A stretch of DNA of 58,584 bases from NCBI GenBank assembly GCA_019115485.1, contig DXDM01000055.1, positions 1-58,584 of the forward strand. Direction: 5' to 3'. This document shows positions 1 through 9,108 of the stretch, piece by piece; positions within the stretch are counted from its first letter, which is position 1, and every line of letters starts with the position of its first letter. The notes beneath the pieces are model-generated. The model was not told the DNA's origin, ran no database searches, and saw nothing but the letters and a program-made list of their open reading frames with translations. This stretch comes from Candidatus Barnesiella excrementavium (GTDB lineage: Bacteria; Bacteroidota; Bacteroidia; Bacteroidales; Barnesiellaceae). A program made the translations under genes and the position numbers.

Positions 1-108
1 TGAACCCCGAAAAAACATTCGGTCAAATGTAAGCATAAATGTATCGAGCAGCAATAGCTACGCCTCTAAATTTTATTTTCCCAAGAGGAAACAGGGCCAA
101 CAAACGAG

Positions 109-372
109 TCAGTCGCGCTTGTAGGAGGGATTTCGTTTCAGCCAGACCGCCGCATATTCGCACGAGGCTCGGGGCGACAGGTTCTGCGACAAGGCATAGT
201 CGTAGGTGGCTTTTACCAAAGCGGAGGCAATTCCCCGCCCGCCTATCTCCGGGGGAACAATGGTATGCTCGATGTCGAGGCACCCATTGCTTATGACATA
301 AGAGACATAAGCTCTCGTACCGTTGACCTCCGTCTGAAAAAGGCATCTGGCCGCATCGTGTGTAATTTCCAT
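109..372 (-). CDS. Small GNAT-family N-acetyltransferase (YjdJ/PF14542-like)
   Basis: This 87-residue protein has the compact single-domain form of the GCN5-related acyltransferase family PF14542. An N-terminal beta strand (FQTEVNGTRAYVSYV) is followed by the acetyl-CoA pyrophosphate loop IVPPEIGGRGIASALVK at about residues 38-54, and then a helix and a final strand ending in a NPSYK-type tail. The family is about 90 residues long, so the gene looks complete. Family members acetylate unknown substrates in the cytoplasm. It lies 14 bp downstream of the tspO-like gene on the same strand and may be co-transcribed, but it also has its own -7 box at 396-403 inside the end of tspO. The fold assignment is confident; the substrate is unknown. 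Confidence 0.85.
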   Translation of the reverse strand: MEITHDAARCLFQTEVNGTRAYVSYVISNGCLDIEHTIVPPEIGGRGIASALVKATYDYALSQNLSPRASCEYAAVWLKRNPSYKRD

Positions 373-386
373 AACAAAACGGTTTT

Positions 387-845
387 TTAGTTATACAAAT
401 ATATATAACCGTTGAGATAGGTTGCAAACAGAAGCCACAAAAAATAGGGCACGAATAGCCAGGCGGCCGCTTTGTCGCGACGATAGGCGCTTGTCGTGTA
501 GATAAACACCAGCACATCGAGCAGCAGAATATCGACCAATCCCAGCAACGGATACCGGAGGGTAAAGAAGAAGAGGCTCCACAGGAAGTTGAGCACCAGT
601 TGAATGCCCCATATCCAAAAGAGCACGCGGTCGCGGCTGTGATGAATCAGGCGTCCCAGCGAGATGCCCATGCAGATATAAATCACACTCCATGCAATGG
701 GAAATGCGATGCCGGGAGGGGTAAGCGTCGATTTGTCGAGCAACGGATACCACTCGATCATCGACTGGGCTTGAAACAGACTGCCTGCAAAACCTACGCC
801 CAGGCAGAGGAGAATGGGCAGAAGATAATAAACGATACCTTTCAT
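387..845 (-). CDS. TspO/MBR family membrane protein
   Basis: This 152-residue, five-helix hydrophobic protein belongs to the TspO/MBR (tryptophan-rich sensory protein, peripheral benzodiazepine receptor-like) family. Visible marks are the glycine-rich first helix, the loop W-Y-x-x-L-x-K-S-x-x-x-P-P-G at about residues 32-46, the motif FPIAWSVIYICMG at about 48-60, and aromatic residues throughout the later helices. Length fits the family (about 150-160). Bacterial TspO proteins bind tetrapyrroles and related ligands in the membrane and are linked to stress or porphyrin handling; the ligand here cannot be told from sequence. It follows the ATP-grasp-like gene by 65 bp and precedes the GNAT gene by 14 bp, all on one strand. 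Confidence 0.93.
   Translation of the reverse strand: MKGIVYYLLPILLCLGVGFAGSLFQAQSMIEWYPLLDKSTLTPPGIAFPIAWSVIYICMGISLGRLIHHSRDRVLFWIWGIQLVLNFLWSLFFFTLRYPLLGLVDILLLDVLVFIYTTSAYRRDKAAAWLFVPYFLWLLFATYLNGYIYLYN
396..403 (-). promoter_or_regulatory. -7 promoter box (TATATTTG) for the small GNAT gene
   Basis: The minus strand reads TATATTTG inside the last codons of the tspO-like gene, about 24 bp before the GNAT start codon. It fits the TAnnTTTG consensus; the -33 element is not clear. Confidence 0.4.
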
Positions 846-910
846 CTTGTCAAGTTCTTTAAGGGTTCTTCTCTTCCTAACAACTCGACCGACGTAAAGT
901 TTACCGACCG

Positions 911-2095
911 TTAAGGCGATGACACTTCAATACTTGCCCGATAACGGCTATGAGGCCACACCGGGGTAAGTGCGAAATAGCCCTTCACGAATTTCCCCTG
1001 CCGTATAACCGCAGGATTCTCGTGCTGACGTTCAAGATGGTCCCGGTAAAGTTCACCTGCCCGGGGATAATAGTCTACCCGATAGACCCCTTCGCACCCT
1101 TCGGCCACAAAACGATCGGCAATGCGACGAGCTACCATACCCATATTCATGCGGAGGTTCACCTCGACAAAGGGGTGTAACCGGACAGTCCCGTCGGAGG
1201 TTCGGTAGAGCATCATGTCGACCCCGAAGTAACCTCGGTAGTAAGAAGCTATGCGCGTGGTAAAGAAGTCGATGAGCGATTTTCTTACCTGCTCTATAAG
1301 GTCATCGCCTACGGCAGAACACAACTCCCGACACAAAAGGTCATCGGTGGCCAGCCGATTGCTCTTGTAGGCTCCATGTCCGTCGGTCAGGAATGATGAA
1401 TACCCGGCAAACGTCACCCGACGGCCGTCGCTGTGAAACTCCATGGCCCAGTCGCTCACCTTGTCGTAAAACGGTTCGCCCATGAGTACCCCCTGTTTTT
1501 GCAACACACCGTTGCTCCATTGCGCCAACGAACGGTCATAGCCATAGAGATTCCAATAGAGTCCCCGACCGCTACCCGACCAGGGGGCTTTGAGCACCCG
1601 GTGTTCGGGCTGTTCGGTAAAAGTTCGTACCTCGTTGGGGGTGTGTAGTTCGATGGGTAACTTGGGGAAGGGATAGTCGATATGCCCGGAGAGATATTGC
1701 CCCACTTCGGTTGCCAACCGCCGGTGTGACAACGCCCGAATCCGGTCGCACTGAGCGGGTGTCGGCAATAGCGTTTCGGCCACGCCCGTCAGGCGCAACC
1801 TTCGAGTCAAATCGTGATTCCACCCCCACACGTTTACGTGGTCGACCCGGCACTCGGCCAGTTGTGGCCAGGTTATCGTCGAGACCGACAGCCCCAAAGG
1901 TTCCAGCGACCGACGGAAATCGTCGGAAACCGAATCGGGCGGAGCAATGATAGTTGGTGTACCCTCATCGGCATACCACAGCGGAAGTAGCGACAACTCA
2001 CGACCAATGAGTTGAGCTGCCGGAGGCGGAGTATAGTTCACACCGCCAAAAGCTATGGCTAAATCGTTCTCGGGATTAAACAAATAGAGGTTCAC
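911..2095 (-). CDS. Uncharacterised ATP-grasp-like enzyme of Bacteroidales
   Basis: The open frame runs up to 2242, but I choose the GTG at 2095 (394 residues). The protein then begins MNLYLFNPENDLAIAFGG, a start that looks native, and a TATCTTTG promoter box lies just upstream at 2117-2124, inside the longer frame; the 49 upstream codons look like noise. I infer an ATP-grasp fold from VLKAPWSGSGRG near residue 180, which resembles the ATP-binding lysine and flexible glycine loop, and from the late acidic/Asn motif HPFVEVNLRMNMG, which resembles the metal-binding Glu/Asn pair. ATP-grasp enzymes join a carboxylate to an amine or thiol through an acyl phosphate. Neighbours (tspO, GNAT) do not reveal a substrate. 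Confidence 0.75.
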   Translation of the reverse strand: MNLYLFNPENDLAIAFGGVNYTPPPAAQLIGRELSLLPLWYADEGTPTIIAPPDSVSDDFRRSLEPLGLSVSTITWPQLAECRVDHVNVWGWNHDLTRRLRLTGVAETLLPTPAQCDRIRALSHRRLATEVGQYLSGHIDYPFPKLPIELHTPNEVRTFTEQPEHRVLKAPWSGSGRGLYWNLYGYDRSLAQWSNGVLQKQGVLMGEPFYDKVSDWAMEFHSDGRRVTFAGYSSFLTDGHGAYKSNRLATDDLLCRELCSAVGDDLIEQVRKSLIDFFTTRIASYYRGYFGVDMMLYRTSDGTVRLHPFVEVNLRMNMGMVARRIADRFVAEGCEGVYRVDYYPRAGELYRDHLERQHENPAVIRQGKFVKGYFALTPVWPHSRYRASIEVSSP

Positions 2096-2116
2096 GCATC
2101 TCGTATTTTGACATGG

Positions 2117-2124
2117 CAAAGATA
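2117..2124 (-). promoter_or_regulatory. -7 promoter box (TATCTTTG) for the ATP-grasp-like gene
   Basis: The minus strand reads TATCTTTG, matching the Bacteroidetes TAnnTTTG element, with TTGG about 21 bp upstream. Transcription would start near 2110, about 15 nt before the GTG at 2095, which supports that start over the longer frame. Confidence 0.65.
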
Positions 2125-2300
2125 ACAAAAAGAGGCGGTCTGCTCCAATGTTTTTCACTGGTGAGAAGAAACCGAAAGAAGTATCTCTACAAAATGCCAT
2201 AATCCAGATTAAAGGCATACCATATTGTCGCAAATACAGCACAGCAAAATAATATTTCTATATTTTTCAATAAAAATATTTTCAAATTGTAATTTTTATA

Positions 2301-2308
2301 TATCTTTG
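2301..2308 (+). promoter_or_regulatory. -7 promoter box (TATCTTTG) with a long leader before the T9SS genes
   Basis: TATCTTTG matches the Bacteroidetes -7 element. The next start codon is at 2533, so a transcript from here would carry a leader of about 215 nt. The leader contains a perfect 7-bp hairpin (CAATACT, 7-nt loop, AGTATTG, 2477-2497). No known riboswitch was recognised. The 2243-2532 stretch holds nothing else I can identify. Confidence 0.55.
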
Positions 2309-2532
2309 TAGGAACAAAGGGTCATCTTACCCCAAGAGGATAAAAAACATATTTGGCATTTATTGTAGTCATTAGCATACAACCGAAGCTGTGACCCCCG
2401 ATATTCTCGTCGCTGAAACAACATTCTCCCTCCGAAATACACAAGGTCACGCAATATGCGGAAGATGATATAAGAACAATACTCGCAAACAGTATTGATT
2501 TACATGTATATTCATCATATTATAGAATAGTT

Positions 2533-5394
2533 ATGAAAAAAATTACGTCTGTATTCCTTTTATTGGGTTGCCTGTTACCAACCCAGGCTCAGAATGTTCC
2601 ACCGTGTACATTTGAAATTGTAGATGCCGAAACATTTTCCACTCAATGGACTGTTATCGACAACAACCAGGCAGTGAGCCCGAACACTTGGGCTTACAGT
2701 GAAGACGGAGCCTGGTATGAACAGGACATGTCAAACGATGCCGATGACTGGATTGTTTCACCTGCCGTCACACTCGATGCCGGTAAAACCTACAACATAT
2801 CGGCCTATGTGAAACACGATGGCTATTTTATAGACCAACAGAAGATTGAATTGAAAGTGGGTCACGAAGCTTCCGTCGAAGGACTGACTACCCAACTGTT
2901 TTCGGACGAATCTTTCTAAAGCAGATTATTCGTTGAAAAATCGGGTACCTTCTCACCCGACGAAAGTGGAACCTACTACATCGGCCTTCACTGTTACAGC
3001 GACTCTCATAATGGAGACCTCTATCTGCAAAAGATAGTAGTCGAGGAGTCTCCTATCTATCCGGCTCAGATTTCCGATTTGACGGTCGAAGCCGGCAAGG
3101 CCGGAGAGCTGTCGGCTCATCTGTCATGGACCTGGCCTTCGACCGATCAGTATGGAAACCCGCTTACCCTCTTGTCGGGAGCAAAAATATATCGCGACGG
3201 CGACCTGATAACGACTATCGAAGAGGCTACCATAGGTCAAGCAGCCGAGTGGACCGACCAAACCATTGAGCAAGCCGGAAGTTATGACTACGAGGTAGTA
3301 GTCTACAACAGTTTTGGTGATGCCCAAGGTGAAGCCACCTCGGTTACCTCGCCGTGGATAGGGACCGATACCCCCGAAGTGGTAACCCAGCTGACCGCCA
3401 CCGCCGAAAACGAAACGGTAACGCTCTCGTTCACTCCGCCCACAGTTGGGGAGAATGGAGGATATATTGATCCGGGAGCTCTCACATACCAGATAAGCCG
3501 TACACCGGGTGGTGTATTGACCGACGATTTTTCTGGTCCCCTGCCCTACGTGGACGTAGTACCCGAACTGGGTAGTTATACCTATACGGTCACAGCGACT
3601 TTCGATGGGAAATCGAGCGACCCGGTTACCTCGGATCGAATAGTTGCCGGAGGTATGAAAGAGTTGCCATACAGCGAAAGTTTCGATACCGAGTCGGCTC
3701 TCGACCTGTTTACCATCATCGACGGGAATAACGACGACCGTTCATGGAAATATTATGAATCGAAACAACTCATGCAATTCTGGGGTGGAGATGATGCCGA
3801 CGAGTGGCTTATCACGCCTCAGTTGAGACTGCAAGCGGGCAAGAGCTATAAACTGGTTTTCAAAACAGGTCTCGAAAACGCAGCACAATCCTCTAACTAT
3901 AAAGACCTCTATGTCACGATAGGTAGTCAAGCTACGGTCGAATCGCAATCGCGGCAGCTGTTCCATGAAACCATCGAATCGGCCTTGATGGAAGAGAAAG
4001 AGGTTATCTTCTCCGTAACCGAATCGGGTGGATATTATATAGGATTCCACTGCTATGGTTCCACCAGCTATTCTCCCATTTTTGTCGACGACCTGGCTCT
4101 TGACGAAACAATCGAAATTCCGGCCGCAGTTACCGATTTGACTGTTACGCCCGGTGAAAATGGAACGCTGTCGGCTACAATCCAATGGACCAACCCTTCA
4201 CTTTCAGCCGCAGGGACTCCGTTGTCTCATCTGACAAAGATGGAGCTGTATCGCAACGAGACGCTCATCGATACGCAACTTGAACCCGAAATGGGGACTG
4301 CCCAACAGTTTGTCGATGAAACTGTTCCCGAACCGGGGAGCTACCTTTACAAGATTGTAGGATATGTAGACGAGAATGCCGGAGAAATCACAACTACCGA
4401 ATCGGAGTGGATTGGCCTTGATAGCCCCATGCCTGTAACCGAACTGACTTTGAGCGATGTAGACGGAACACCACACCTCTCGTTCAAAGTACCTGCCGGT
4501 GGTGCGAATGGCGGCTACATCGACAAGGAATCGATTGTTTACCGTATTGTTCGTAACCCCGGAAGCGAACTGCTGACCGAACAGTTGACCGACACGACCT
4601 ACATCGATACCGACGCTCTGTCACTGGCTCTATACAGCTATGAAGTAACGGCCTTATCGGGCGATACCGAGAGCGAACCGGCTACCTCGAATGCCTTGGT
4701 ATTTGGCGAAGCACTGGCCTTACCCTATGAAACCGAAATGGCTACAACCGACGAGACTGCCCTGTGGACCATTGTCGACGGCAACAACGACGGCAAGAGT
4801 TGGGTCTATAACGACGAAGATGATGACATGGAATACACTTCCGCCTCGGCTGCCGATGACTGGCTGTTTACCCCGCCCTTCAAAGCCGGGAAGGGCTCCC
4901 ACACGCTTGAATTCCGGGCCAGTGTATTTTCCGCTCTTTTCGCCGAATCGATGGAGATTACGCTGAGTAGAGATACCGTACCGGGCGAAAGCCAACAAGT
5001 AATCACCTCTTACCCCGAAATTACGTCGAGACTTGCCGAGCTCTACTCGGCCGACTTCGATGTTCCCGAAGAAGGCGACTGGTATCTCGGCTTCCACATC
5101 ACCTCGCCCAATCCGTTTGGACTCTACATCAGCTATTGTTCAATCAAGAGCAATGTTATTTCGGCTATCAACGAAACCGAACAAGCTGCTGGCATCTATT
5201 ACCAACGAGAATCCCAATCACTTGTCTTGAAGTCGGCTGGTCATCTCGATGTCGTTGACCTGCGTGGAGCGACGGTTATCTCTTGCCAGGTAGAAAGCGG
5301 AACACTCGACGTGTCGCAACTCCCGACAGGCCTTTATATTGCCCGATGGAGTGCCGAAGGTGAAAAATCGGAACAAATCAAATTTATCAAATAA
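2533..5394 (+). pseudogene. T9SS-secreted modular adhesin-like protein, split by an in-frame TAA
   Basis: One continuous frame of 954 codons runs from ATG 2533 to 5394 and is interrupted only by TAA at 2917-2919 (codon 129). The N-terminus is a signal peptide (MKKITSVFLLLGCLLPTQAQ). Three jelly-roll modules of the cleaved-adhesin/choice-of-anchor J type lie at about codons 28-178, 375-525 and 722-870; each has an IDxNN / W-x-Y / DDW or DEW / TP or SP signature and ends with a Y-x-G-x-H strand. Two pairs of fibronectin III-like domains separate them. The last 80 residues form a type A T9SS sorting domain ending LPTGLYIARW...IKFIK. The sequence after the stop continues the first module without loss, so a single base change explains it. 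An ATG at 3079 would give a 771-residue product with no signal peptide, which could not be exported. The next gene follows after 18 bp. Confidence 0.8.
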
Positions 5395-5412
5395 CTTTAA
5401 CGGAGAGATTGT

Positions 5413-7767
5413 ATGAAAAATGTATTTGTAAACCTAATCCTGACTACGGCGCTTTGTGCGGCACTCCCGATGGGAGCTCAGCAACCGGTACAGGAGCGCG
5501 TACACAAACGGACTGCCCCTACCGAAGCACCGCGCATCTCATTCGCAGGCAAACAATCGGCCCCTCACCTGTTTCGTTCGGCAACAGCCGGCATCACGGC
5601 CGATTTCAGTTGTCAAAGTACGGGCAGCGAGGTGACCATGTGGGAAGAAGACTTCGATGACGGAACTGATGGTTGGACACTGAACAACGTCACAGGCATA
5701 TCTTGGCAACTGATGCAGTATGCCAGCTCAGAGGAGCCGGACAGAGCATTCTCTACCTACGACCCCGACGATGTGCAATCCTTATATATCGATGGCCCGT
5801 TCCGATATGCCGAACGGGGTATAGCCACGGCCACCAGTCCTCAACTCGATGTCCCGGCCAATGCCATGCTGAAAGGATATGTCGGATTCAGCCAGAACAT
5901 GGACGAATACTGCCGATTGCACATTTCGGTATCGACCGACGCTTTTGCCACATCGGAATTGCTGTGGAACAGTGCCGATGAAAACGGAGAGAAACCTTGG
6001 CGCTGGCACGAATTTTCGGTATCACTCGAAAAGTATGCCGGGCAACAAGTACAAATCCGATTCACCTACACCTCGGGGAAGGACGATCCCTTCAACTCGG
6101 GTGGCTATATGGGCGACTTTGCCATTGACGGATTGAAGCTGACCGGTGTGTCGGCAATCGAGCAAGTAGCGGTAAATACGGGCGAGGAGATTGCCTTTGC
6201 CGACATATCGACCGGAAATCCTACGGCCTGGCAATGGTCTTTCCCGGGTGGAACACCGGCGACCTCGACCGAACAGAATCCCCGGGTATATTACACCCGT
6301 GACGGGCTCTACGACGTGACCCTGACCGTCAGCAATGCCGACGGTAGCGACACGAAGACCCGCACCGCCTTTGTCAAGGTGACCGGCACCGCTCCAACGG
6401 CCCACATATTGCCTCCGGCAACCTTCCGATACAGTGAGACTCGCCTGCCCATGGTGGCTCCGCTGGTCGGGGTACAGTATCAGGAGAACTCGACAGGCTA
6501 CCCCACTTCGTGGGAATGGACTTTCGGTGGAGTGAGCCCCGAACCTTATGCCCAGGTAACCTCGACCGAACAGAATCCTGTCGTAGCCTATAACTTCCGC
6601 CACCAGCAATCTGTCGCTCTGCATGTAGCCAACGAGCATGGCGAATCGGACGACGCGACAGATGTCTCGGTAGAATACAGCGGACTGATTACCAACTTCG
6701 AGCCGGGAGACCAGGCGACTACATTCGACTTTGAAGGTGACGGAACTTTTCCCGGAACCAACAGCATGGGTATCACCGCCTATGCCGAGAAGTTCTCCAA
6801 GCCCTCGCGTCCTATCCTGGTATTTGGAGCCTATGTCTATTTCGTTACCGCTTCGGCCGTAGACCTGCTCGACCAGATTGCCGATGTGGGAGTACATCTC
6901 TGTACCAGCGAAAACGGGCTGCCGGGCAAAAAACTCGACTCGACCTGGTGGCGGGTATTCGAGTTGGATACCCCCTCGGGCAATACGATGGTGGGTACGG
7001 AATTTGCATTCAACCCCAAGGTTATCGACGACGAATTCTTTATCGTAGTCGACGGTATTCCCGAGAAGAACGACAGCGTTGATGTCTCCTTTGCCATGGC
7101 CCGGTTCCGCGACCACGGGAACACCGCCTATATGTACAAAGACAAGGAATGGATCGACGTGAGCACCTATTTCCCGGCAGGGGCCAACCACACCTCCTAC
7201 ATGATTATGCCTTCAATCATACACTCGGTCATGTCGCCTATACCGGCCGACCGTGAACCGTTGGTAGTGGGAAAAGAGGCTGGAACGAGCAAATATCCTT
7301 TCTTCTCGATATATGGTTATGAAACCCCTATCAAAAGCGATGCTGAATGGTGCCGTGTCATAGGCAAGCCGAATGGACTCACCCTCGACACGTTGCTGAT
7401 TTCGTACGACCGACTGCCCGACGGTATCGAGGAGCGGGTGGCAACGCTTACCTTGAACGACAGCATATCGACCTACGACATCAAGGTTACTCAAAATGTA
7501 AATGGAGTCAGTGCCGTAGACCCGGTAATTGCTCCGCAAGTGACACTCTATCCGACGGTATTCGATCAGGAGGTGACGGTCGAGTTTCCCGAGGGTGCAC
7601 GAGCTGTCATCGTGTCGGACGAGAGCGGCCGGACCATGTATCGACGGGAGTTGGACAAAACCGAACGACAGGCTACCATCGATGCTTCGGCCTGGACGTC
7701 TGGAACCTATTTCGTGCGTGTAGTGCGGGAGCATGAAGCTACGGTGGTAAAAGGTATCAAACGGTAA
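5413..7767 (+). CDS. T9SS-secreted PKD-domain surface protein
   Basis: This 784-residue protein has a signal peptide (about residues 1-22, ending LPMGAQ) and then a jelly-roll module at about 75-250 (W-x-E-DFDDG...DGWT start, EFSVSLEKYAGQQVQIRF core). Two PKD repeats follow at about 252-330 and 335-420, with the motifs WQWSFPGG and WEWTFGG. A less defined region of about 430-690 follows, and then a type A T9SS sorting domain (about 700-784) with the typical SGTYFVRV and a basic end KGIKR. It should be exported by Sec, passed through the outer membrane by T9SS and processed at the C-terminus. The two PKD repeats share an identical 20-bp DNA segment (6262-6281 and 6559-6578), exactly 99 codons apart, which points to recent internal duplication or conversion. 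No catalytic domain was recognised; adhesion or glycan binding is inference. Confidence 0.85.
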   Translation: MKNVFVNLILTTALCAALPMGAQQPVQERVHKRTAPTEAPRISFAGKQSAPHLFRSATAGITADFSCQSTGSEVTMWEEDFDDGTDGWTLNNVTGISWQLMQYASSEEPDRAFSTYDPDDVQSLYIDGPFRYAERGIATATSPQLDVPANAMLKGYVGFSQNMDEYCRLHISVSTDAFATSELLWNSADENGEKPWRWHEFSVSLEKYAGQQVQIRFTYTSGKDDPFNSGGYMGDFAIDGLKLTGVSAIEQVAVNTGEEIAFADISTGNPTAWQWSFPGGTPATSTEQNPRVYYTRDGLYDVTLTVSNADGSDTKTRTAFVKVTGTAPTAHILPPATFRYSETRLPMVAPLVGVQYQENSTGYPTSWEWTFGGVSPEPYAQVTSTEQNPVVAYNFRHQQSVALHVANEHGESDDATDVSVEYSGLITNFEPGDQATTFDFEGDGTFPGTNSMGITAYAEKFSKPSRPILVFGAYVYFVTASAVDLLDQIADVGVHLCTSENGLPGKKLDSTWWRVFELDTPSGNTMVGTEFAFNPKVIDDEFFIVVDGIPEKNDSVDVSFAMARFRDHGNTAYMYKDKEWIDVSTYFPAGANHTSYMIMPSIIHSVMSPIPADREPLVVGKEAGTSKYPFFSIYGYETPIKSDAEWCRVIGKPNGLTLDTLLISYDRLPDGIEERVATLTLNDSISTYDIKVTQNVNGVSAVDPVIAPQVTLYPTVFDQEVTVEFPEGARAVIVSDESGRTMYRRELDKTERQATIDASAWTSGTYFVRVVREHEATVVKGIKR

Positions 7768-7791
7768 ACGTTACTACTATACATATCCCAA

Positions 7792-7832
7792 CAAGGGGAG
7801 ATGGGGCTACGACCTTGTCTCCCTTTGTTTTT
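7792..7832 (+). terminator. Rho-independent terminator after the T9SS genes
   Basis: CAAGGGGAGA pairs with TCTCCCTTTG (10 bp, one G-T pair) and is followed by TTTTTC. Confidence 0.75.
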
Positions 7833-7938
7833 CTCGTACAAGACCACAGGATCTGCCATCGGCATATACCCGGTTCCAAAAGCAGGATTTCCCTGTTTTT
7901 ATTATTAGGATTTATTATCAATACCGCATAAAAAGCCG

Positions 7939-7946
7939 TACCTTTG
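7939..7946 (+). promoter_or_regulatory. -7 promoter box (TACCTTTG) of rlmH
   Basis: TACCTTTG ends only 5 bp before the rlmH ATG at 7952, so transcription would start at or within a base or two of the start codon. That suggests a leaderless or nearly leaderless mRNA. Confidence 0.6.
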
Positions 7947-7951
7947 CAGCC

Positions 7952-8425
7952 ATGAAAATAGTGCTACTGGTCGTGGGAAAAACGACCGAATCATATTTTG
8001 TCCAAGGTATCGAGGAGTACAGCAAGCGGCTTGCCCATTATGTACCGTTTGAGTTGACCGTCATTCCCGAATTGCGCAATACCAAGAGTCTCAGTACCGA
8101 CCAACAGAAAGAGCGCGAGGCCGATCTGATTTTGAAGTCGCTGCAACCCGGCGACTATCTGGTATTGCTCGACGAGCACGGCCGGGAATTTACCTCGCTG
8201 CAATTCGCCTCGTACCTCGAAAAAAAGATGGCCAACATTGCCAAACGTCTGGTTTTCGTTGTCGGGGGGCCCTACGGCTTTTCCAATCGGGTCTACCAGG
8301 CGGCTCAGGAGAAAATCTCACTCTCCAAGATGACCTACTCCCACCAAATGATTCGGCTTATTTTCACCGAGCAGCTCTATCGGGCCATGACCATTCTGAA
8401 TAACGAACCTTATCATCATGAATAG
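7952..8425 (+). CDS. rlmH: 23S rRNA (pseudouridine-1915-N3)-methyltransferase RlmH
   Basis: This 157-residue SPOUT-class methyltransferase matches RlmH in length and motifs. It starts MKIVLLVVGKT and has LxPGDYLVLLDEHGREFTS at about residues 64-83. The SAM-binding trefoil knot follows, with VFVVGGPYGFS at about 101-111 and the C-terminal LSKMTYSHQMIRLIFTEQLYRA with the conserved YRA end and closing HHE. The enzyme methylates N3 of pseudouridine 1915 in helix 69 of 23S rRNA, acting on assembled 70S ribosomes in the cytoplasm. A DUF2490 gene follows after 2 bp, so the two are probably one transcript, although no functional link is evident. Confidence 0.97.
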   Translation: MKIVLLVVGKTTESYFVQGIEEYSKRLAHYVPFELTVIPELRNTKSLSTDQQKEREADLILKSLQPGDYLVLLDEHGREFTSLQFASYLEKKMANIAKRLVFVVGGPYGFSNRVYQAAQEKISLSKMTYSHQMIRLIFTEQLYRAMTILNNEPYHHE

Positions 8426-8427
8426 AT

Positions 8428-9099
8428 ATGAAACGGTTTTTTAAAAAATCATCTCTCATTGCTCTTTTCCTTATCTCCGGATTCTTCTCGACAGTCATCG
8501 CCCGGGAATACAGCAGCGAAGTGGGTACCATGTGGAGCTTCACCCTGTCGAAACAGATTGACCGGGTGAATCTGCAACTGCAACAAAACGTGTGGACCCT
8601 GGGCAAATACTACGAACGGTATATGCCCATCTTTACGGTATCTTACACGGCAATCCCCAAGTATCTGAAATTGAATGTACTTTACTACTATATGAACCAG
8701 CAGACTCCGCCGGGTACCTATAAGAACCGACACCGTTATCACTTGGGGGCCACCTTCTCCTACCCCGTGAGCCACTGGTCGCTATCGCTGAGTTCCCGAT
8801 TTGAATCGACCTACACCATAGGCGACGAACACCCGCTGAACAAGTGGCGGAACAAGTTCATGTTCAGTTATGCTATCCCCAACAGCCGATGGACACCCTT
8901 TTTCCATGCCGACCTTTTTCTCTTGCTCAACGGCAGTCAAAGCGGCCAGATGGACCGCGTGTGGTATGACGCCGGCGTGGAATATCGCATCGATAAAAAG
9001 AACTCCATCGAATGCAAGGTGCGGGAAGAGCACCTCATGAGCAAGACACCCCAGCAGCTCAACACCTTTTTCTCGCTGGGGTATAAATTGAAACTGTAA
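8428..9099 (+). CDS. DUF2490 outer-membrane-like protein
   Basis: This 223-residue protein has an N-terminal signal sequence (MKRFFKKSSLIALFLISGFFSTVIA, cleaved near residue 25). It then shows alternating beta strands rich in aromatic residues (EVGTMWSFTLSKQI, VNLQLQQNVW, RHRYHLGATFSYPV, WSLSLSSRFEST) and ends in FFSLGYKLKL. This is the pattern of the DUF2490 family, taken to be small outer-membrane beta-barrels of unknown function. It starts 2 bp after rlmH and shares its promoter. The family call is fairly safe; function is unknown. Confidence 0.8.
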   Translation: MKRFFKKSSLIALFLISGFFSTVIAREYSSEVGTMWSFTLSKQIDRVNLQLQQNVWTLGKYYERYMPIFTVSYTAIPKYLKLNVLYYYMNQQTPPGTYKNRHRYHLGATFSYPVSHWSLSLSSRFESTYTIGDEHPLNKWRNKFMFSYAIPNSRWTPFFHADLFLLLNGSQSGQMDRVWYDAGVEYRIDKKNSIECKVREEHLMSKTPQQLNTFFSLGYKLKL

Positions 9100-9108
9100 A
9101 AGGATAAG

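Noticed and set aside
1..108. Possible feature before the first gene end
   Set aside because: No hairpin, promoter or reliable frame; the plus-strand frame from 39 overlaps the GNAT gene and looks like a shadow.
2096..2242. N-terminal extension of the ATP-grasp-like gene
   Set aside because: A consensus promoter box lies inside it and the conserved protein start is at GTG 2095.
2917..2919. Programmed readthrough or recoding of the TAA
   Set aside because: TAA is not used for selenocysteine or pyrrolysine, and no stimulatory structure is evident; a mutation or sequence error is simpler.
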